A stretch of DNA of 64,000 bases from Micropterix aruncella (lineage: Eukaryota > Arthropoda > Insecta > Lepidoptera > Micropterigidae), in the NCBI GenBank assembly GCA_944548615.1, contig OX155974.1, forward strand, positions 2,976,001 to 3,040,000, read 5' to 3'. Made by a program: the position numbers and the translations under genes. Positions 12,520 through 22,990 of the stretch are shown piece after piece; the stretch's first letter is position 1, and each line of letters opens with the position of its first letter. The notes below the pieces were generated by a model. It worked only from the letters and a program-made list of their open reading frames with translations, had not been told where the DNA came from and made no database searches.

Positions 12520-13312
12520 CTGGGGGGGGGCGCCAGTTTTGCATGCGGCAAACTTGCACAAATGTCACTTTTGACAGCTCCAAATTTGTTGAGGGCAGAT
12601 TTGCAGGAGGCAACCTTGCAGGCGGCAACCTTGCAGGCGGCATTTGTGCAGACGGCATTCTTGCAGAAAGCAAACTTGCATACAAACCCGAAGTTAGCAA
12701 CGTTTGAGAATGGCGCATTAGGACATGATTACACGAATAAAATAATTTTATATTATTTTACAAACCAAAAATAAAGCGGTAAAGCGGTCATATGTTATTA
12801 ATTTTAAATTTAGAAAAAGAAGTAGCAAATTATCATGTCAGGGTAAATTAAAGTGGTGAATATTTTTACCTCTCCACATTTAATTACCGGCATCCTTGTA
12901 GTGGATGATTCAGTACATCAAACTAAACATTAAAAAAAATGTTTTAAGTTTTTCTATTAGGTTAGGTTAGGTTAGGTTTTTCTTTCCCTAAAATCGAAAG
13001 TTGATTGCTGAGATCCGCGATGGAGAGGACACTCAAAGAAGTGGACTGGTTTACCTACCCTGACATATGAAAACGCGGCTTTTGTCGATTTCTACTCTGG
13101 TAACACTAAATTTTAAATACGATGTTTTGCTTCTAACTTTATTTTCTGCAAAAATGCCATCTGCAAAAATGCCGACCCTCGAAACGTTAGTTTGACATTT
13201 GCAAAACTGCCTTCTGCAAGATTGCCTTCTGCAAAACTGCCGCCTGCAAGAATGCCGTCTGCAAGATTGCCGTCTGCAAATATGCCTTCTGCAAGTTTGA
13301 TGGGACCCGTCC
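12520..13312. mobile_element. Foldback-type element 1, arms made of 15-bp repeats
   Basis: The left arm (about 12525-12690) is a tandem array of a 15-bp unit like TTGCAGGCGGCAACC. The right arm (about 13140-13310) is the same unit in inverted orientation. Between them lie a TTAGG array and a segment ('ACCGGCATCCTTGTAGTGGATGA' region) shared with the second copy at 47320-47735. Inverted arms built of short tandem repeats are the defining design of Drosophila Foldback elements. Read in frame, the unit gives pentapeptide-repeat-like A(D/N/T)LQx motifs, but I see no start-to-stop gene and regard this as a by-product of the 15-bp period. Confidence 0.6.
12957..12978 (+). repeat. Interstitial TTAGG repeats
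   Basis: Four TTAGG units, the insect telomere repeat, inside foldback element 1. The same array sits at the equivalent place in the second copy. Confidence 0.8.
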
Positions 13313-13615
13313 TGGGCCAGTAAACAACTGTTGTGAAAATAAAGGGGATCTCCCTGACAATCCACAATAACGATTTTTGGGCGAATACCCTTCAGGGTAG
13401 TGTTACAACTTTATTTAGTAGTAAATAGACTAATAAAGATAAAATGCAATAAAATGGTAATAAAATTAAAATATATTTTGAAGGTGTTGAACTCAGCTTT
13501 CAATGGCTTCACCGAACATATCCGGGCCCATTGGCAATAAAGGAGGGTGTCGGACGAGGTGGGACTAGTGAGCGGCCGCTCTACAGTTCTCCAGCGCGCG
13601 TGACGTTTCGGCTCG

Positions 13616-15125
13616 CTACAAGCCCTCATCAGCTAGTCTGCGATGACTAGGACGCGGAGAACCACCAGTCCCGCCCTCGGCCTCCCTCTCTCTACCTATC
13701 CATATTCTGTAGGATGCCTCCAGTGCCGCTTTCGAGGCTCTCTCCATGTATGAGCTCAGCGCCGCTCTTGGCAGGCCTAAATTCTTGAAGAGGCTGTAGA
13801 GTGACTTCGCCGGTAGTCCTCTTGCTCCGACTTCCACGGCGAAGAGATCAGTCTTAAATCCGTTTCTCACTATCCGGTCTACTAAATTGCAGTACTTGTT
13901 TACTTTGAAGTTGTGGTCCTTCGGTATGTTGCTTTCCCATGGGACTGTAAGTTCGACAAGTACAACATGCTTTGTCGCCATTGAGAATATGAGAATATCC
14001 GGTCTGTAAGCTGTGGTGCAGATTTCTGAAGGCATTTGGTAATGCTTCTCATGTGTGTCCATCAGCAATTGCCAGTCCTTTGCTGCTCCCAAAATTGAGG
14101 ACGGTTTAGTCCTATCTTTAGGCAGCTTCTTCGCTCCGGGATTTACAAAGTTGACATTCTTGAAGCCATTGCTCGTTTGCCCTTTTCTGGTCCGTGCAAT
14201 AGATAGGCTGATAGCCTCTCTGATGATTTGGAGGACTTTATCATGGCGATAGGAATAATGGCCTCGGTCAAGCAGTATTTTGCAACCACATAGCAAATGT
14301 TTGGCAGTGCCTATGAACTCCTTACACGTCGGGCATACTTTATTTGTAGATTTCCCCCACCGAACTAGGTTACTCGGGTCAGGCAGAGTAAGTTGGAACG
14401 CATTTAGGTAGAACTTAAGCAGTTCAGGGGACCAGTTGTATATTAGGGATTTCCACTTCAATGCAGGGGGGATGCAGAAGTCACCCACAGTCAACCAGTC
14501 ATTCTGCATTTCTAAGTTCAAGGCGTGCAGTTTGAAACCTTGCTCCATGTCCTCCTGGGCAAAATCTTTCAGTACTTCTTTGTCAGACTTAGCTGTTTCC
14601 ATACCCAGTCCAGCTCTATTAGTGCGGATACCAACTTGGAATGATTTGTAGAAGTCGAGTCTTGATTCCATTTTATCTGATAGCGATGTGTTCGGTAGGG
14701 CTCGAATGGCACTATCATTGGAGTCTTTGAGTATACATCGTTTGGCTATTCTCGCCTTTTGATAAAACGTTGACGGTTTCTTAATGTTTAGTCCAAAGTT
14801 GTTGTGAGATCTAAATAGAGTTGATGGGTCAGCTGGGTGAGCCAGGCCAAACCATGATTTCAGGGATCTGGTCACTTTAGAGTCTAATTTATTAAGATTT
14901 TGCTTAGAGAAGTCATAGACAAGAAATGGCCATGAAAGTTTTGATGTCAAGTAGTTATCGTAGATCCATGCCTTATGTGTACCAAGGAGGGGAAGATTGT
15001 CAGTTCGGCAAAGGTACTCATCAAAAAGTTTGACAATGTCCTCGGTGGGATGCTCCTTTCCTCTGCTAGTGATTTTTTTCCCTAGAAACTTGAAAGGAGC
15101 TTCATCAGGAGCTTTAAAATTCTCA
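13616..15125 (-). mobile_element. Non-LTR retrotransposon fragment with zinc knuckle and restriction-like endonuclease (RLE group), 5'-truncated
   Basis: An open frame runs from about 15125 to the stop at 13616; the first in-frame Met is at 14950, giving 444 residues. Upstream of that Met the frame is open and matches the end of a reverse transcriptase ('KAWIYDNYLTSKLSWPF', shared with the copy at 24319). Further on is a CCHC knuckle, Cys206-X2-Cys209-X8-His218-X4-Cys223. Then comes a PD-(D/E)XK-like block with 'YRPDIL' (315-320), 'VELTVPWE' (332-339) and 'VEVGARGLPAKSL'. This order (RT, knuckle, RLE) is that of R2/R4/NeSL-type elements, which nick DNA with a C-terminal RLE. RT catalytic motifs are absent, so it is 5'-truncated. 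The frame is intact, so it is fairly young. It is antisense to the host gene within intron 1. Family 'B': diverged from the many 'A' copies elsewhere in the window. Confidence 0.8.
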
Positions 15126-15242
15126 TTAACTCCGAAAAAACCCGAAATCCCCGAAAAAACCCAAAATAACCCAGTGGGCAGATATTTTTTGATAAAACCC
15201 GGGTTTTTGCCAACCCTGATTACATTTGCCCGTATTTTCTAG

Positions 15243-15617
15243 GTAGATGCTCAGTTCGGCGGCGTGGACCAGCGGAAGATCTTCACCTTTGCGGAAAAGT
15301 ATCTCCCGCAGTTGGGCTACGCGAAACGCGTCCATCTGATGAATCCGATGGTGCCCGGTCTGACGGGCGGCAAGATGTCCGCCTCCGAAGAAGACAGCAA
15401 GATAGACCTCCTGGACAATCCTGATTCGGTGAAGAAGAAGCTGAAAAAGGCGTTCTGTGAACCGGGCAACGCGGCCGACAACGGCGTTCTGGCCTTCACC
15501 CAGCACGTCCTCTTCCCCATCTACGGGAACTTCACCGTTCTGCGATCGGAGCAGCACGGTGGTAATGTCAAATATGACAGTTTTGCCGATTTGGAAAAAG
15601 CGTTCATCGCACAGGAG
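15243..15617 (+). CDS. TyrRS: Tyrosyl-tRNA synthetase: coding exon 2 (residues 180-304)
   Basis: Continues the catalytic domain and the anticodon-binding helical domain. It opens with '[12 protein letters not shown]', a class I TyrRS signature. The ATP-binding KMSKS-type loop '[12 protein letters not shown]' (KMSAS at 223-227) follows, then '[15 protein letters not shown]'. The acceptor TTTTCTAG ends at 15242. The exon is 375 bp and keeps phase 0 at both ends, with donor GAG|GTTTGT at 15618. All expected catalytic blocks are present across exons 1 and 2 with no stop or frameshift. Confidence 0.95.
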
Positions 15618-15769
15618 GTTTGTATTATTCGTATCGAAGGATTATTCTTATACTGTTTTTTTTTTTATTCCTTTATGATCTTGCAATCTGCCCTGCCTCA
15701 GGCGTGTGGGCATTTAGCCAGAGGTCTGTCATGAATGGTATTTGCCCAGTGGCCAATCCATACTATTCT

Positions 15770-16100
15770 CCTTATGTTTAAATAAGATCTTGAGGGGCTC
15801 TTCTCTTTAGTCTCTTGAAGGTGCGAGTGGTTTTGTCCATTAATTTGCAGGCCAGCTTGTTTGGATGATTTGCCATTCGTTTTGCGTAAGATTTGAGCTT
15901 GTATGATGTTTCTTGCTTGACGGTTGGTATCTTCAGGTCGCAATGAAGTTGACAATTGGTGATATACCATGGAGCGTTTGTTATCATGCGCAGCATTTTG
16001 TTTTGAAAACGTTGCAGTATTTCTATGTTGGAGTTTGCTGCAGTGCCCCACAGCTCTACTCCATACTGAACATGAGAGAAGATTAATCAAGGTTCGGAAG
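15770..16100 (-). mobile_element. Jockey-clade LINE 3' end fragment
   Basis: On the - strand, a frame reading '...GVELWGTAANSNIEILQRFQ' and then 'NKMLRMITNAPWYITN' and 'DLKIPTVKQE' is the classic C-terminus of Jockey-type reverse transcriptases. It ends 'RRAPQDLI' at the stop at 15778. Only the last ~110 residues remain. Confidence 0.75.
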
Positions 16101-16262
16101 TATGAGAGCCATCTACTTGTTGTGTTACATTGTAAAATCCTAGCTGCCAAACCGTAGTACTGAATTGAGCAATCGTTATATAATCAATGCATGTATTGAC
16201 AATAATGCAAAGGAAAGGAAATTTTGTTACAAAAGTTATCAAATTCACAATTTGAAAAACAA

Positions 16263-16470
16263 TATATAGTGTATGAAAAACAATATCAATATCCTGCTGG
16301 AAATCCTGACCCAGTTCGACAGGAAGTGCGGTTACCGTTATAAAACAGACAGTCAGTACAACTCGACTTGCCTCGATTTTGCCGACGACCTGATTTCAAT
16401 CTCACGAGCGACGGGTCCCAAGCAGCTTTTCCTACTAATACAGAATGTGGAGCTGTTCAGCGACTGATCA
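16263..16470 (+). pseudogene. RLE-type reverse transcriptase scrap with FADDL box
   Basis: The frame reads 'NILLEILTQFDRKCGYRYK...CLDFADDLISIS', closely matching the copy at 24190-24320 (family A). FADDL is the reverse-transcriptase catalytic box. A second, shorter scrap of the same gene ('MEHFSSCLxKIDAF') is visible near 17310-17360. Confidence 0.6.
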
Positions 16471-17540
16471 GCTTTGATAAAGGTAAAATCCTCCTAATGT
16501 TTTTGTCTTGGACTCACCCGCATAGATAGAAAAAATACCTTACGTGACCCCAAATTGATCTTTTTCCCCTCAAGACAGTAACGTCCCGAATCGGGTACGA
16601 TGTATTATAGTCAATGCTCAGTAACGTCCCAAAACGGGTACGAGCGCGGCGCGACAAACCGCTATCTCATCGAACTGAATTTACACCAAAATCACAGTGC
16701 AACCACCCCCTGTTAGATAAGTGCGAGAAAGACAGATAAATTCTGTATTATACGATTAATTCAGTCGTGCTTCTCGCAGTCTAGAATACCTAATATAATT
16801 GTTTGTATTCTGGGGGCACTCTTCAAAATAAATGAAACGAACTAATAGATTTGGTAAAGCATGTAACAACGTACACAAATGTGTTTACCATTTCTAGATA
16901 GGGTTTCATATTTTGAGATAAAACGTCGATATCCCTGAATAAGTGACTTTATTTCAGTTCTCCAACTTTCTAATAATTATTCATAATTATCTAATTATTT
17001 TACAAAATGAGGTTTTAATGTTTTTTATTTCAAATGTCAATGCGATCATTCTACAATTCTTGTTTTCATGATCCATCAAGTAGTTTCTTTCTTATGATCG
17101 TTTTTCTAAAGTGCTATATTTTTGACCTTCAACTCTCAGAAATGACAGGTGACTGCCAAGATTTACGCCCGCCGCTTGAGGGGTTAAGGGTTAAGGTTGA
17201 AGGGTTAAGTTAATTTCCTCTTTATTTACCCAAATAATGATTTTAAATCTTCAGCAGTAGGATCGCCCATTAGGGTATACACCTCTCTGCCTTTTTCCCA
17301 TCATGTAATGGAGCATTTTAGTAGTTGCCTGGCAAAAATAGATGCCTTTATTGAGATTAAAACATGGTTGAAGCAGGTTGGAAACATGAAATTAAACTAA
17401 AATCTGAAAGTAAACTTGAAATTTTCACTTTAAATGTGAGTGACCTCAAAGGACTTAATCCAGCTGCTGCTTGACTGTTAAACATAATAATAACAACTTA
17501 GTTATCATAGGGTTATCCCTAGATATTTGATCTCATTGGA

Positions 17541-18262
17541 GTATTATAAATAGGATAGAAAACGAATTTACCGCGTGAAATTTGTAGCACCCGACGTTTC
17601 GGTGACGTTGCAGCCGCCGTTGTCCAGGGTAGACTAAGAGCTGTCAATCCGTTGTTTTGCGGGTAGGCCGCATACCGCTGCCGCCACTGCGTAGGTTATA
17701 ACGGTGCTGCGGGGTCGGGCTCGGAGCGCGGGAATTTTGAAAATCCGTCTTGCACACAACACTCACTGTATCCTGTTTTTCGTCTTTGCGTTCGGCGTTC
17801 AGCGGCGGGAACATTTTAAGATGAGGGTTCCTCGTAGAAGAGAGTTTGTAACCGTCCTGTCTATTGAAGTTCGGGGTTCTTCTTATTTCAATGGCTTCCC
17901 GAATCATGCGAGGAAAGTAGAATTGTTCTTTGGATAGCACAATGGGATTTTGAAACTGCATTCCGTGGTTACTTCCGCTATCCAATATATGTTCGCAGAT
18001 CGCCGATTTTTCTCGCTGAACGTTTTTAACAGCTTTGATGTGTTCTGTCAGTCGCTTGGCTATGGGCCGTTTCGTTTGTCCAACGTAGGCTAGACCGCAG
18101 CTGCATTCGACTTTATACACACCCGGGGTTGCAGTGGTATTACATCCTTTACAGGCCTCAAAAATCGAGCTATATGTTGGGTCGGTTTGAAGATCGTTTT
18201 TATATCGAGGGGTGCTACAAATTTCACGCGATAAATTCGTTTTCTATCGTATTTATAATGTC
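17541..18262 (-). mobile_element. Penelope-like element fragment with GIY-YIG endonuclease
   Basis: The main frame is 18120 to 17644 (158 residues from the first Met) and is open upstream to about 18205. It contains 'GVYKVECSCGLAYVGQTKRP' (GIY-YIG core) followed by 'RLTEH', as in the C-terminal endonuclease of Penelope-like elements. No reverse transcriptase is left. The fragment is bracketed by inverted copies of about 50 bp ('GGTGCTACAAATTTCACGCG...CGTTTTCTATC...TTATAA') at 17541-17592 and 18205-18262, which fits terminal repeats of this group. The far C-terminus ('HRYNLRSGGSG') is shared with 55800-56030. Confidence 0.75.
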
Positions 18263-18390
18263 AAACAACTGTGATTTTGATTTTGATTTGATTTTCAACA
18301 ACATTATTCTTCGATTTTATCATTGGAGTATGTTCCGATTTTGTTTAGAGAATAAGCATGTCGATCTAATAACTGTGTATGTCTATTTAG

Positions 18391-19035
18391 GTACATCCAG
18401 GCGATTTGAAAGCGTCCGTAGGAGCATGCATCAATAAGCTGTTAGAACCAATTCAGAAAACGTTCGAATCGAAAGAACTTAAAGAGCTAACGGCCAAGGC
18501 GTATCCGAAGCCGGGTGCGGTCACCGCTGCAGCGGAAGATACTCCGAATCGCCTCGACATCCGAGTGGGTGTCGTGCTGCAAGCGGAGAATCATCCGACA
18601 GCACCCGACGCTCTCTACGTCTTGAAAGTGGATGTCGCAGAGCCCGAACCGCGCGTCGTCGTCGCAGGACTAGTCGGTCACGTTGCGCACGAACAATTGC
18701 TGGGAAGACGCGTCGCGCTGCTGTGTAATTTGAAAGCGGCGAAAGTGCGCGGCGTTCACTCGACCGGGATGGTGCTCTGCGCGTCGGGCGCGAAGGTCGA
18801 ACCTTTGACTCCGTCTCCGTCCGCGTCGCCGGGGGATCGGCTCGTCTTCGAAGGATGCTCCGCTTCTTCGCCAGATCCGGTCCTCAATCCGAAGAAGAAA
18901 GTCTGGGAGCAGTTCCAGACCGATTTATCTACCGACGATGAGAAAGCGGCCTGCTGGAAAACGCACCGTCTCATACATAAAACCACTGGCGAACCTGTCA
19001 CAGTTCCTACCCTCGCAAAAACACCCATAAAATAA
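18391..19035 (+). CDS. TyrRS: Tyrosyl-tRNA synthetase: coding exon 3 with EMAPII-like tRNA-binding domain (residues 305-518)
   Basis: Last coding exon. It starts with 'VHPGDLKASVGACINKLLEP', the end of the anticodon-binding region, crosses a linker, then enters the C-terminal OB-fold of the EMAPII/Arc1p type. Its hallmarks are 'RLDIRVGVV', 'DALYVLKVDV', 'RVVVAGLVGHV', 'LLCNLKAAKVRGVHSTGMVLCAS' split by one turn, and the closing 'NPKKKVWEQF'. In animal TyrRS this appendix binds tRNA non-specifically, and in vertebrates it is released as a second cytokine; whether insects use it so is unknown. Acceptor ATTTAG at 18385-18390, stop TAA at 19033-19035. The gene is therefore complete in the window. 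Confidence 0.96.
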   Translation, partial: VHPGDLKASVGACINKLLEPIQKTFESKELKELTAKAYPKPGAVTAAAEDTPNRLDIRVGVVLQAENHPTAPDALYVLKVDVAEPEPRVVVAGLVGHVAHEQLLGRRVALLCNLKAAKVRGVHSTGMVLCASGAKVEPLTPSPSASPGDRLVFEGCSASSPDPVLNPKKKVWEQFQTDLSTDDEKAACWKTHRLIHKTTGEPVTVPTLAKTPIK

Positions 19036-19046
19036 AAAAAAACTGC

Positions 19047-19052
19047 AATAAA
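19047..19052 (+). terminator. Polyadenylation signal of the synthetase gene
   Basis: AATAAA 12 nt after the stop codon; a second one at 19162-19167 could give a longer 3'UTR. Confidence 0.5.
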
Positions 19053-19506
19053 ATGTTTCAACCGTAAGATTGTTTCATTGTTCCTCTTAGTGTACAACTC
19101 TGGATGATTTAAATAAGGTGATCGAATAGACATCAACGCAAACGGCAAGCACTGAAAATTCAATAAAATTGTGGAAATGATGCACAGTATCATATTTATT
19201 TTATTATCATATATATTTTATTAACCGACTTCAAAAAAGGAGGTAGTTATCAATTCGGTTGTATCTTTCTTTTTTTTTATGTTTGTTAATTCAGAACTCC
19301 GGAAAATTCTTTTTTTATTTGAAGAAATATACTTCCAGATTGGTCCCATTTTTATCAAATACCCTGTGCTGATAACGGGATCCACGAGGAATTAAACGAA
19401 CTCCTCAAAATATTATCATATGAGGTTGAAAATTTACATTATGGTTCAGTTCCGATGACAATGCATTTTTATGGTAAGCATGATTGGCTCCCGACGAGGG
19501 AACTCC

Positions 19507-20301
19507 TTAACCCTTCAGGCCTCGGCCCCTCAGCCGATTGACAAGTTGATGTCCCAAAAAATTTTAGTAAAAATTAGTAAAAAAATTGAATTATGACACT
19601 GTCCCACCAAAACATTAATTACTGCCAAACCACTGTACCCATAATTAAAATAAAACATATTACCCTAATAAAATATAATAAAATGTCTGATCTGGAATCC
19701 CTACTTCAAGAAGGATATTGACCTGCTGGAACGAGTACAACGTAGAGCTACAAAAATGCCAAATGCGCTGAGAAATAAAAGCTACGAAACCCGGCTGGAT
19801 GAGCTTGGCCTGAGCACTCTACAAGAGCGAAGGGAACGGGGAGATCTCATTGAGACTTTTAAGATTCTGAACGCCTTCTACAGCGTTCCCAGGCTGCAAG
19901 ATATGTTCTCCCTTGCTAATACTACAAACCTGAGAGGACACTCTAAAAAGCTGTACCACAATAAGTTCAAGCAGAACCCTCGCCGGCACTTTCTCACCAA
20001 TAGAGTGGTAGAATCTTGGAACAATCTACCCAGTGAAGTTGTAAATGCTGTCTCCGTAAATGCTTTCAAGAACAAACTGGACGATCATATAAAACATAAA
20101 ACAAAAACAATAACAAAAACTGTTACTAAAAAATAAGTGTTGTGATATAGGCGCATCAGCTAAAGCTGCTAGCCTATTATTAATAATAATAATAATAAAA
20201 AAAAAAAAAAAAACAAATTAAATTAAAATAAAATTAAAACGGGGCCGTCACACTGAATCGTGTTGTGGCCGATATCGGCCAATCGGGGCCTGAGGGGTTA
20301 A
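19507..20301. mobile_element. piggyBac-like MITE with TTAA target duplication, carrying a nested LINE
   Basis: TTAA at 19507-19510 and again at 20298-20301 flank inverted ends CCCTTCAGGCC / GGCCTGAGGGG. TTAA targets with CCC-starting ends are diagnostic of the piggyBac superfamily. Without the nested LINE, the element is about 250 bp and matches the copy at 1088-1333. No transposase, so non-autonomous. Confidence 0.75.
19682..20213 (+). mobile_element. CR1/Jockey-group LINE 3' end, 5'-truncated
   Basis: The frame reads 'LIWNPYFKKDIDLLERVQRR', then 'RLDELGLSTLQERRERGDLI', then 'VVESWNNLPSEVV' and stops at 20136. This is the usual C-terminus after the polymerase domain in CR1/L2-like LINEs. 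A short 3'UTR ends in (TAA)n and a poly-A run at about 20199-20213. Comparison with the uninterrupted MITE at 1250-1275 fixes the insertion point in its 'AATAAAA' stretch. Confidence 0.7.
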
Positions 20302-20749
20302 CGGTCAACAGCACAGACACGAAATTTTGTATACGCATTCAGTTATGATAGCCCGTTCTAAGTTTCACCATGACATGGCTGCTGCACCCAGGGTTGGCTC
20401 TCCCTATCAGGGGACTCCTCGACGGACAACAGCACGTACATACGAAATTTTGATATGCATTCAATTAGGATGGCCCGTTCTAAGTTTCACGAAGGACTGC
20501 AGCACCTAGGGTTGGCTTCCAATGAGGGAACTCCTCAACGGCCAACAGCACAGACACAAAATTTTGTATATGCATTAAATTATGATAACGTTCTAACTTT
20601 CACAATGAAATGGCTGCTGCACTTATAAAAAATGAATCCGGTTTGTTTTTTGTAAAAAAAATATATTATTTATTTATTTATTGATCCCTTATCTTATATA
20701 TAGTAATTAGTCACCCTTACATGGTAATATCTATCATTTTGGGCGGAAA

Positions 20750-20835
20750 GGGGGGGGGGGGCAGTGGCGTAATTACGGAGTGGCAAGGGGTGGCAGTTGC
20801 CACCCCAGATTTCCCAAACCCCTCTTTTTGCCACC
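20750..20835. repeat. hAT-MITE-like remnant
   Basis: 'CAGTGGCGTAATTACGG' followed by 'GGGGTGGCAGTTGCCACCCC' resembles the ends and body of hAT-derived MITEs. Short and ambiguous; similar text near 54250-54310. Confidence 0.3.
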
Positions 20836-20963
20836 TCAAATATCGGCAGAAAAATATCAGTTTTTTATTTTTTTTATTTTATTCCAACAAAAGAGAGAAA
20901 CAGCGCTCGGGTCTTAAGTTAATAAATAATAATATTAATATTACGGCCATAATAACCACCTGA

Positions 20964-21315
20964 TAGTCACTGTTCACCTTCACGCGGTGGAAGTTGGCGC
21001 TCGTGGCCTGCCAGCTAAATCTCTATTTCACCTCTTTAAAGATCTTGGCTTTTCTAGAAAAATAATCAACTCTTTCTTAGAAAAATTATCTAAAACTGCG
21101 ATTTGCGCATCTCAAATTCTATGGCTTCGAAGGGGGAGTGAATGGGTGGTAAGGTGAACGCTCACATGTGGCAAGACAGCTGTCTTAAACCTACCACAGC
21201 CGGTTCGTAAGTCCGGAATCCACTGCTCACCCCCCAGAAGTGTAAAAAAAAATAGTATTATGATGGGCCCGACTCCGGTCGGTGAATTCCATGGCAGCTC
21301 CGTTTGTATTTATTG
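20964..21315 (+). mobile_element. RLE non-LTR retrotransposon family A, 3' end
   Basis: Encodes the end of the RLE domain ('AVEVGARGLPAKSLFHLFKD' in frame with 'CASQILWL') and stops after 'EWVVR'. The 3'UTR reads through 'TGGGCCCGACTCCGGTCGG' to the family's fixed 3' terminus 'CATGGCAGCTCCGTTTGTA'. Severely 5'-truncated, as expected of target-primed reverse transcription. Confidence 0.7.
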
Positions 21316-21947
21316 TAATATATATACAGTTTATGTGCGTGATGTTGTGTAATAATATTTATATAATCATGTTCTCTCGATTTGATAATCTCTCTCATAA
21401 GATAATCATGTTCTCTCGATTTGTGAGTGTGTATGATAGAGTAGGATGAGTGTGTTTATATGTGTGATTGTGATGTGTGTGGTGTGTGTGTAAGTACATC
21501 TACGTGCATGTGTCGTGTCATAATTCTGCACAGGTATGTATCTGTTATTTGTAAACAAGTGAAAAATTACAGTTTATAAACGTGACACAATCTTGATTCT
21601 TTGTTAAACTTGTCACAGAAACACTTTAATTAGCACACAATTTCACAAGCCTTCATATTTAAGATGAAGGCGTAAAAAGTAACAAAAAGTATTTGCGTGA
21701 ATAATGAGACTAAGGGCGAGTACACATTTGGCGTTTTCAAACGCGCGCTTTGTTAACGCGCGTTTTGGGAACCAAGAGTTTCATATGATGTGTAGGTACT
21801 ACACATGCAAGCGCTCGCTTCTGAACGCGCGCAAAACAAACGAGGCTTCACACTGACGAGCAAAAAAAAAACAGGCCACCTGAAAAATTCAAATTTTAAA
21901 GGGTTTAATCAAAACAAATATATTTTTGATGACGATATTTATTTTCA

Positions 21948-22500
21948 AAGAGCTCAACGTGACGATAGAATTAGAGACCGACGTTGAAGAGAGGATGCCA
22001 AGCTACTCTGACAAATTGTGACAATGACGACAGTAAAACGGTAAAACTAGGAAGCGATATTTACATCAAAGAGAAGCAACAAAGCTTGTCTTATACAGAA
22101 GAAAATAGTCCGGCATTTGAAGTAGACGCAGTGGCTTCCATAAAACCCCAACGAAGCCATCCCGTCGAATTGGATAGCGAGGAACAGAAAGAGGATCATA
22201 AGAAGATGAAAGAGGTCAAAGTGTTGTCAACGAAATTGGATAAATACAGATGTGTCGTATGCGATCGCAACATAGACAGTCGTTTGCCATTGGCAATTAT
22301 GATTGCATTTTATGTTTTAGTCACTGTGTTCTATTTTTCATTTTTTAACTAACCTACAAACGACGAATCAAATAATACGGCCAATCACATAAATTTATTG
22401 ATATAATTTATAATTCCATTATACTTACCTATCTATGTTTATTCTGAGTTATAATTCATCAACCTAGTTTTAGTCTATCGGTGGTTACTTTTTCTTCAGA
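21948..22500 (+). pseudogene. C2H2 zinc-finger paralogue, finger array deleted
   Basis: The start matches the N-terminal acidic region of the two zinc-finger genes ('IELETDVEERMPSYSD', then 'TVKLGSDIYIKE', 'EVKVLSTKLDKYRCVVCDR'). A frameshift near 22018 breaks the frame. At about 22303 the coding homology stops just after the first Cys pair. The sequence then jumps to what corresponds to the 3'UTR of the 48107 gene (about 49402 onward, then 'TATCTATGTTTATT...CAACCT'). All eight fingers are therefore missing. Third member of the local zinc-finger duplication. Confidence 0.7.
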
Positions 22501-22639
22501 AGAATTTTAGTTTGTATGGTGGTAGAAATAATATAATGACGCTGGACTTTTACGACATGAAGAAAATTGAAAAATATTTTTATAAATAAGTTTACGTTTA
22601 ATAAAATTGTTATTTTATTTTATTTATTTTATTTTCGGG

Positions 22640-22990
22640 AAACATACAGCGCTTCATATGCATTAGCAATAGTATGGCTCTCGCTATTGGCCTTCAATGC
22701 GAGGTACTTAGCCTTTCAGTGGCTCGTGCCAACAAGGGTTCCACAGTATCCTCCAAACCCCCAATACAGTTTGTGCGGGTTGGCTCTAAAAGCAAAAAAC
22801 ATCTCACTGCAAAACCTTTCTCAATAATCGAGAAAGCTTCAGATTGGATTATGGAGGTCGATTCGGTCTCTAAGCAGTATAAATTCCCTGAAAGTCTCGG
22901 ATGCACAGCCCTGCGTCCAGATATAACTCTTTACTCTCTATCTCGGAAGATGGTCCTTATCGTAGAATTAACTGTTCCATTACATGGGGC
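22640..22990 (+). mobile_element. RLE family A internal fragment
   Basis: Encodes 'SVARANKGSTVSSKPPIQFV', then 'FSIIEKASDWIMEVDSVSKQ', then 'LRPDITLYSLSRKMVLIVELTVP', the first half of the endonuclease domain, then breaks off. Both ends truncated. Confidence 0.65.

Larger units (their letters stand above)
11949..15242 (+). other. Synthetase intron 1, filled with mobile elements
   Basis: A 3294-bp phase-0 intron bounded by GTAAAT and TTTTCTAG. It contains foldback element 1 (12520-13312) and an antisense RLE non-LTR retrotransposon (about 13400-15125). The retrotransposon's inner end lies only about 115 bp from the acceptor. Confidence 0.9.
15618..18390 (+). other. Synthetase intron 2, filled with mobile elements
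   Basis: A 2773-bp phase-0 intron (GTTTGT to ATTTAG). Contents in order: antisense Jockey fragment, sense-strand scraps of the RLE reverse transcriptase (16263-16470 and about 17260-17410), and an antisense Penelope-like element. About 16500-17250 shows no recognisable gene; 'AGTAACGTCCC(G/A)AA(T/A)CGGGTACGA' occurs twice near 16577 and 16620. Confidence 0.85.
19218..20640. mobile_element. Lepidopteran-type tandem repeat element ('CCGACTTCAAAAAAGGAGG' family), interrupted
   Basis: Opens with 'AACCGACTTCAAAAAAGGAG', a sequence I recall as abundant in moth and butterfly genomes. It continues with a ~110-bp unit containing 'GAGGGAACTCCTCAACGG' and 'CAGCACAGACACGAAATTTT', of which at least three copies follow (about 20300-20600). 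The unit is split near 19507 by a piggyBac-like MITE, which is itself split by a LINE. The family assignment is from memory. Confidence 0.55.

Noticed and set aside
12499..12774. Pentapeptide-repeat protein gene
   Set aside because: The repeat reads as A(D/N)LxX, but the frame is short, and both strands and the inverted second arm are equally open. The element architecture explains it better than a gene.
15264..15734. Independent short TyrRS-like gene starting at 15264
   Set aside because: The start is a GTG inside exon 2; consensus splice sites on both sides join it in phase 0 to exons 1 and 3.
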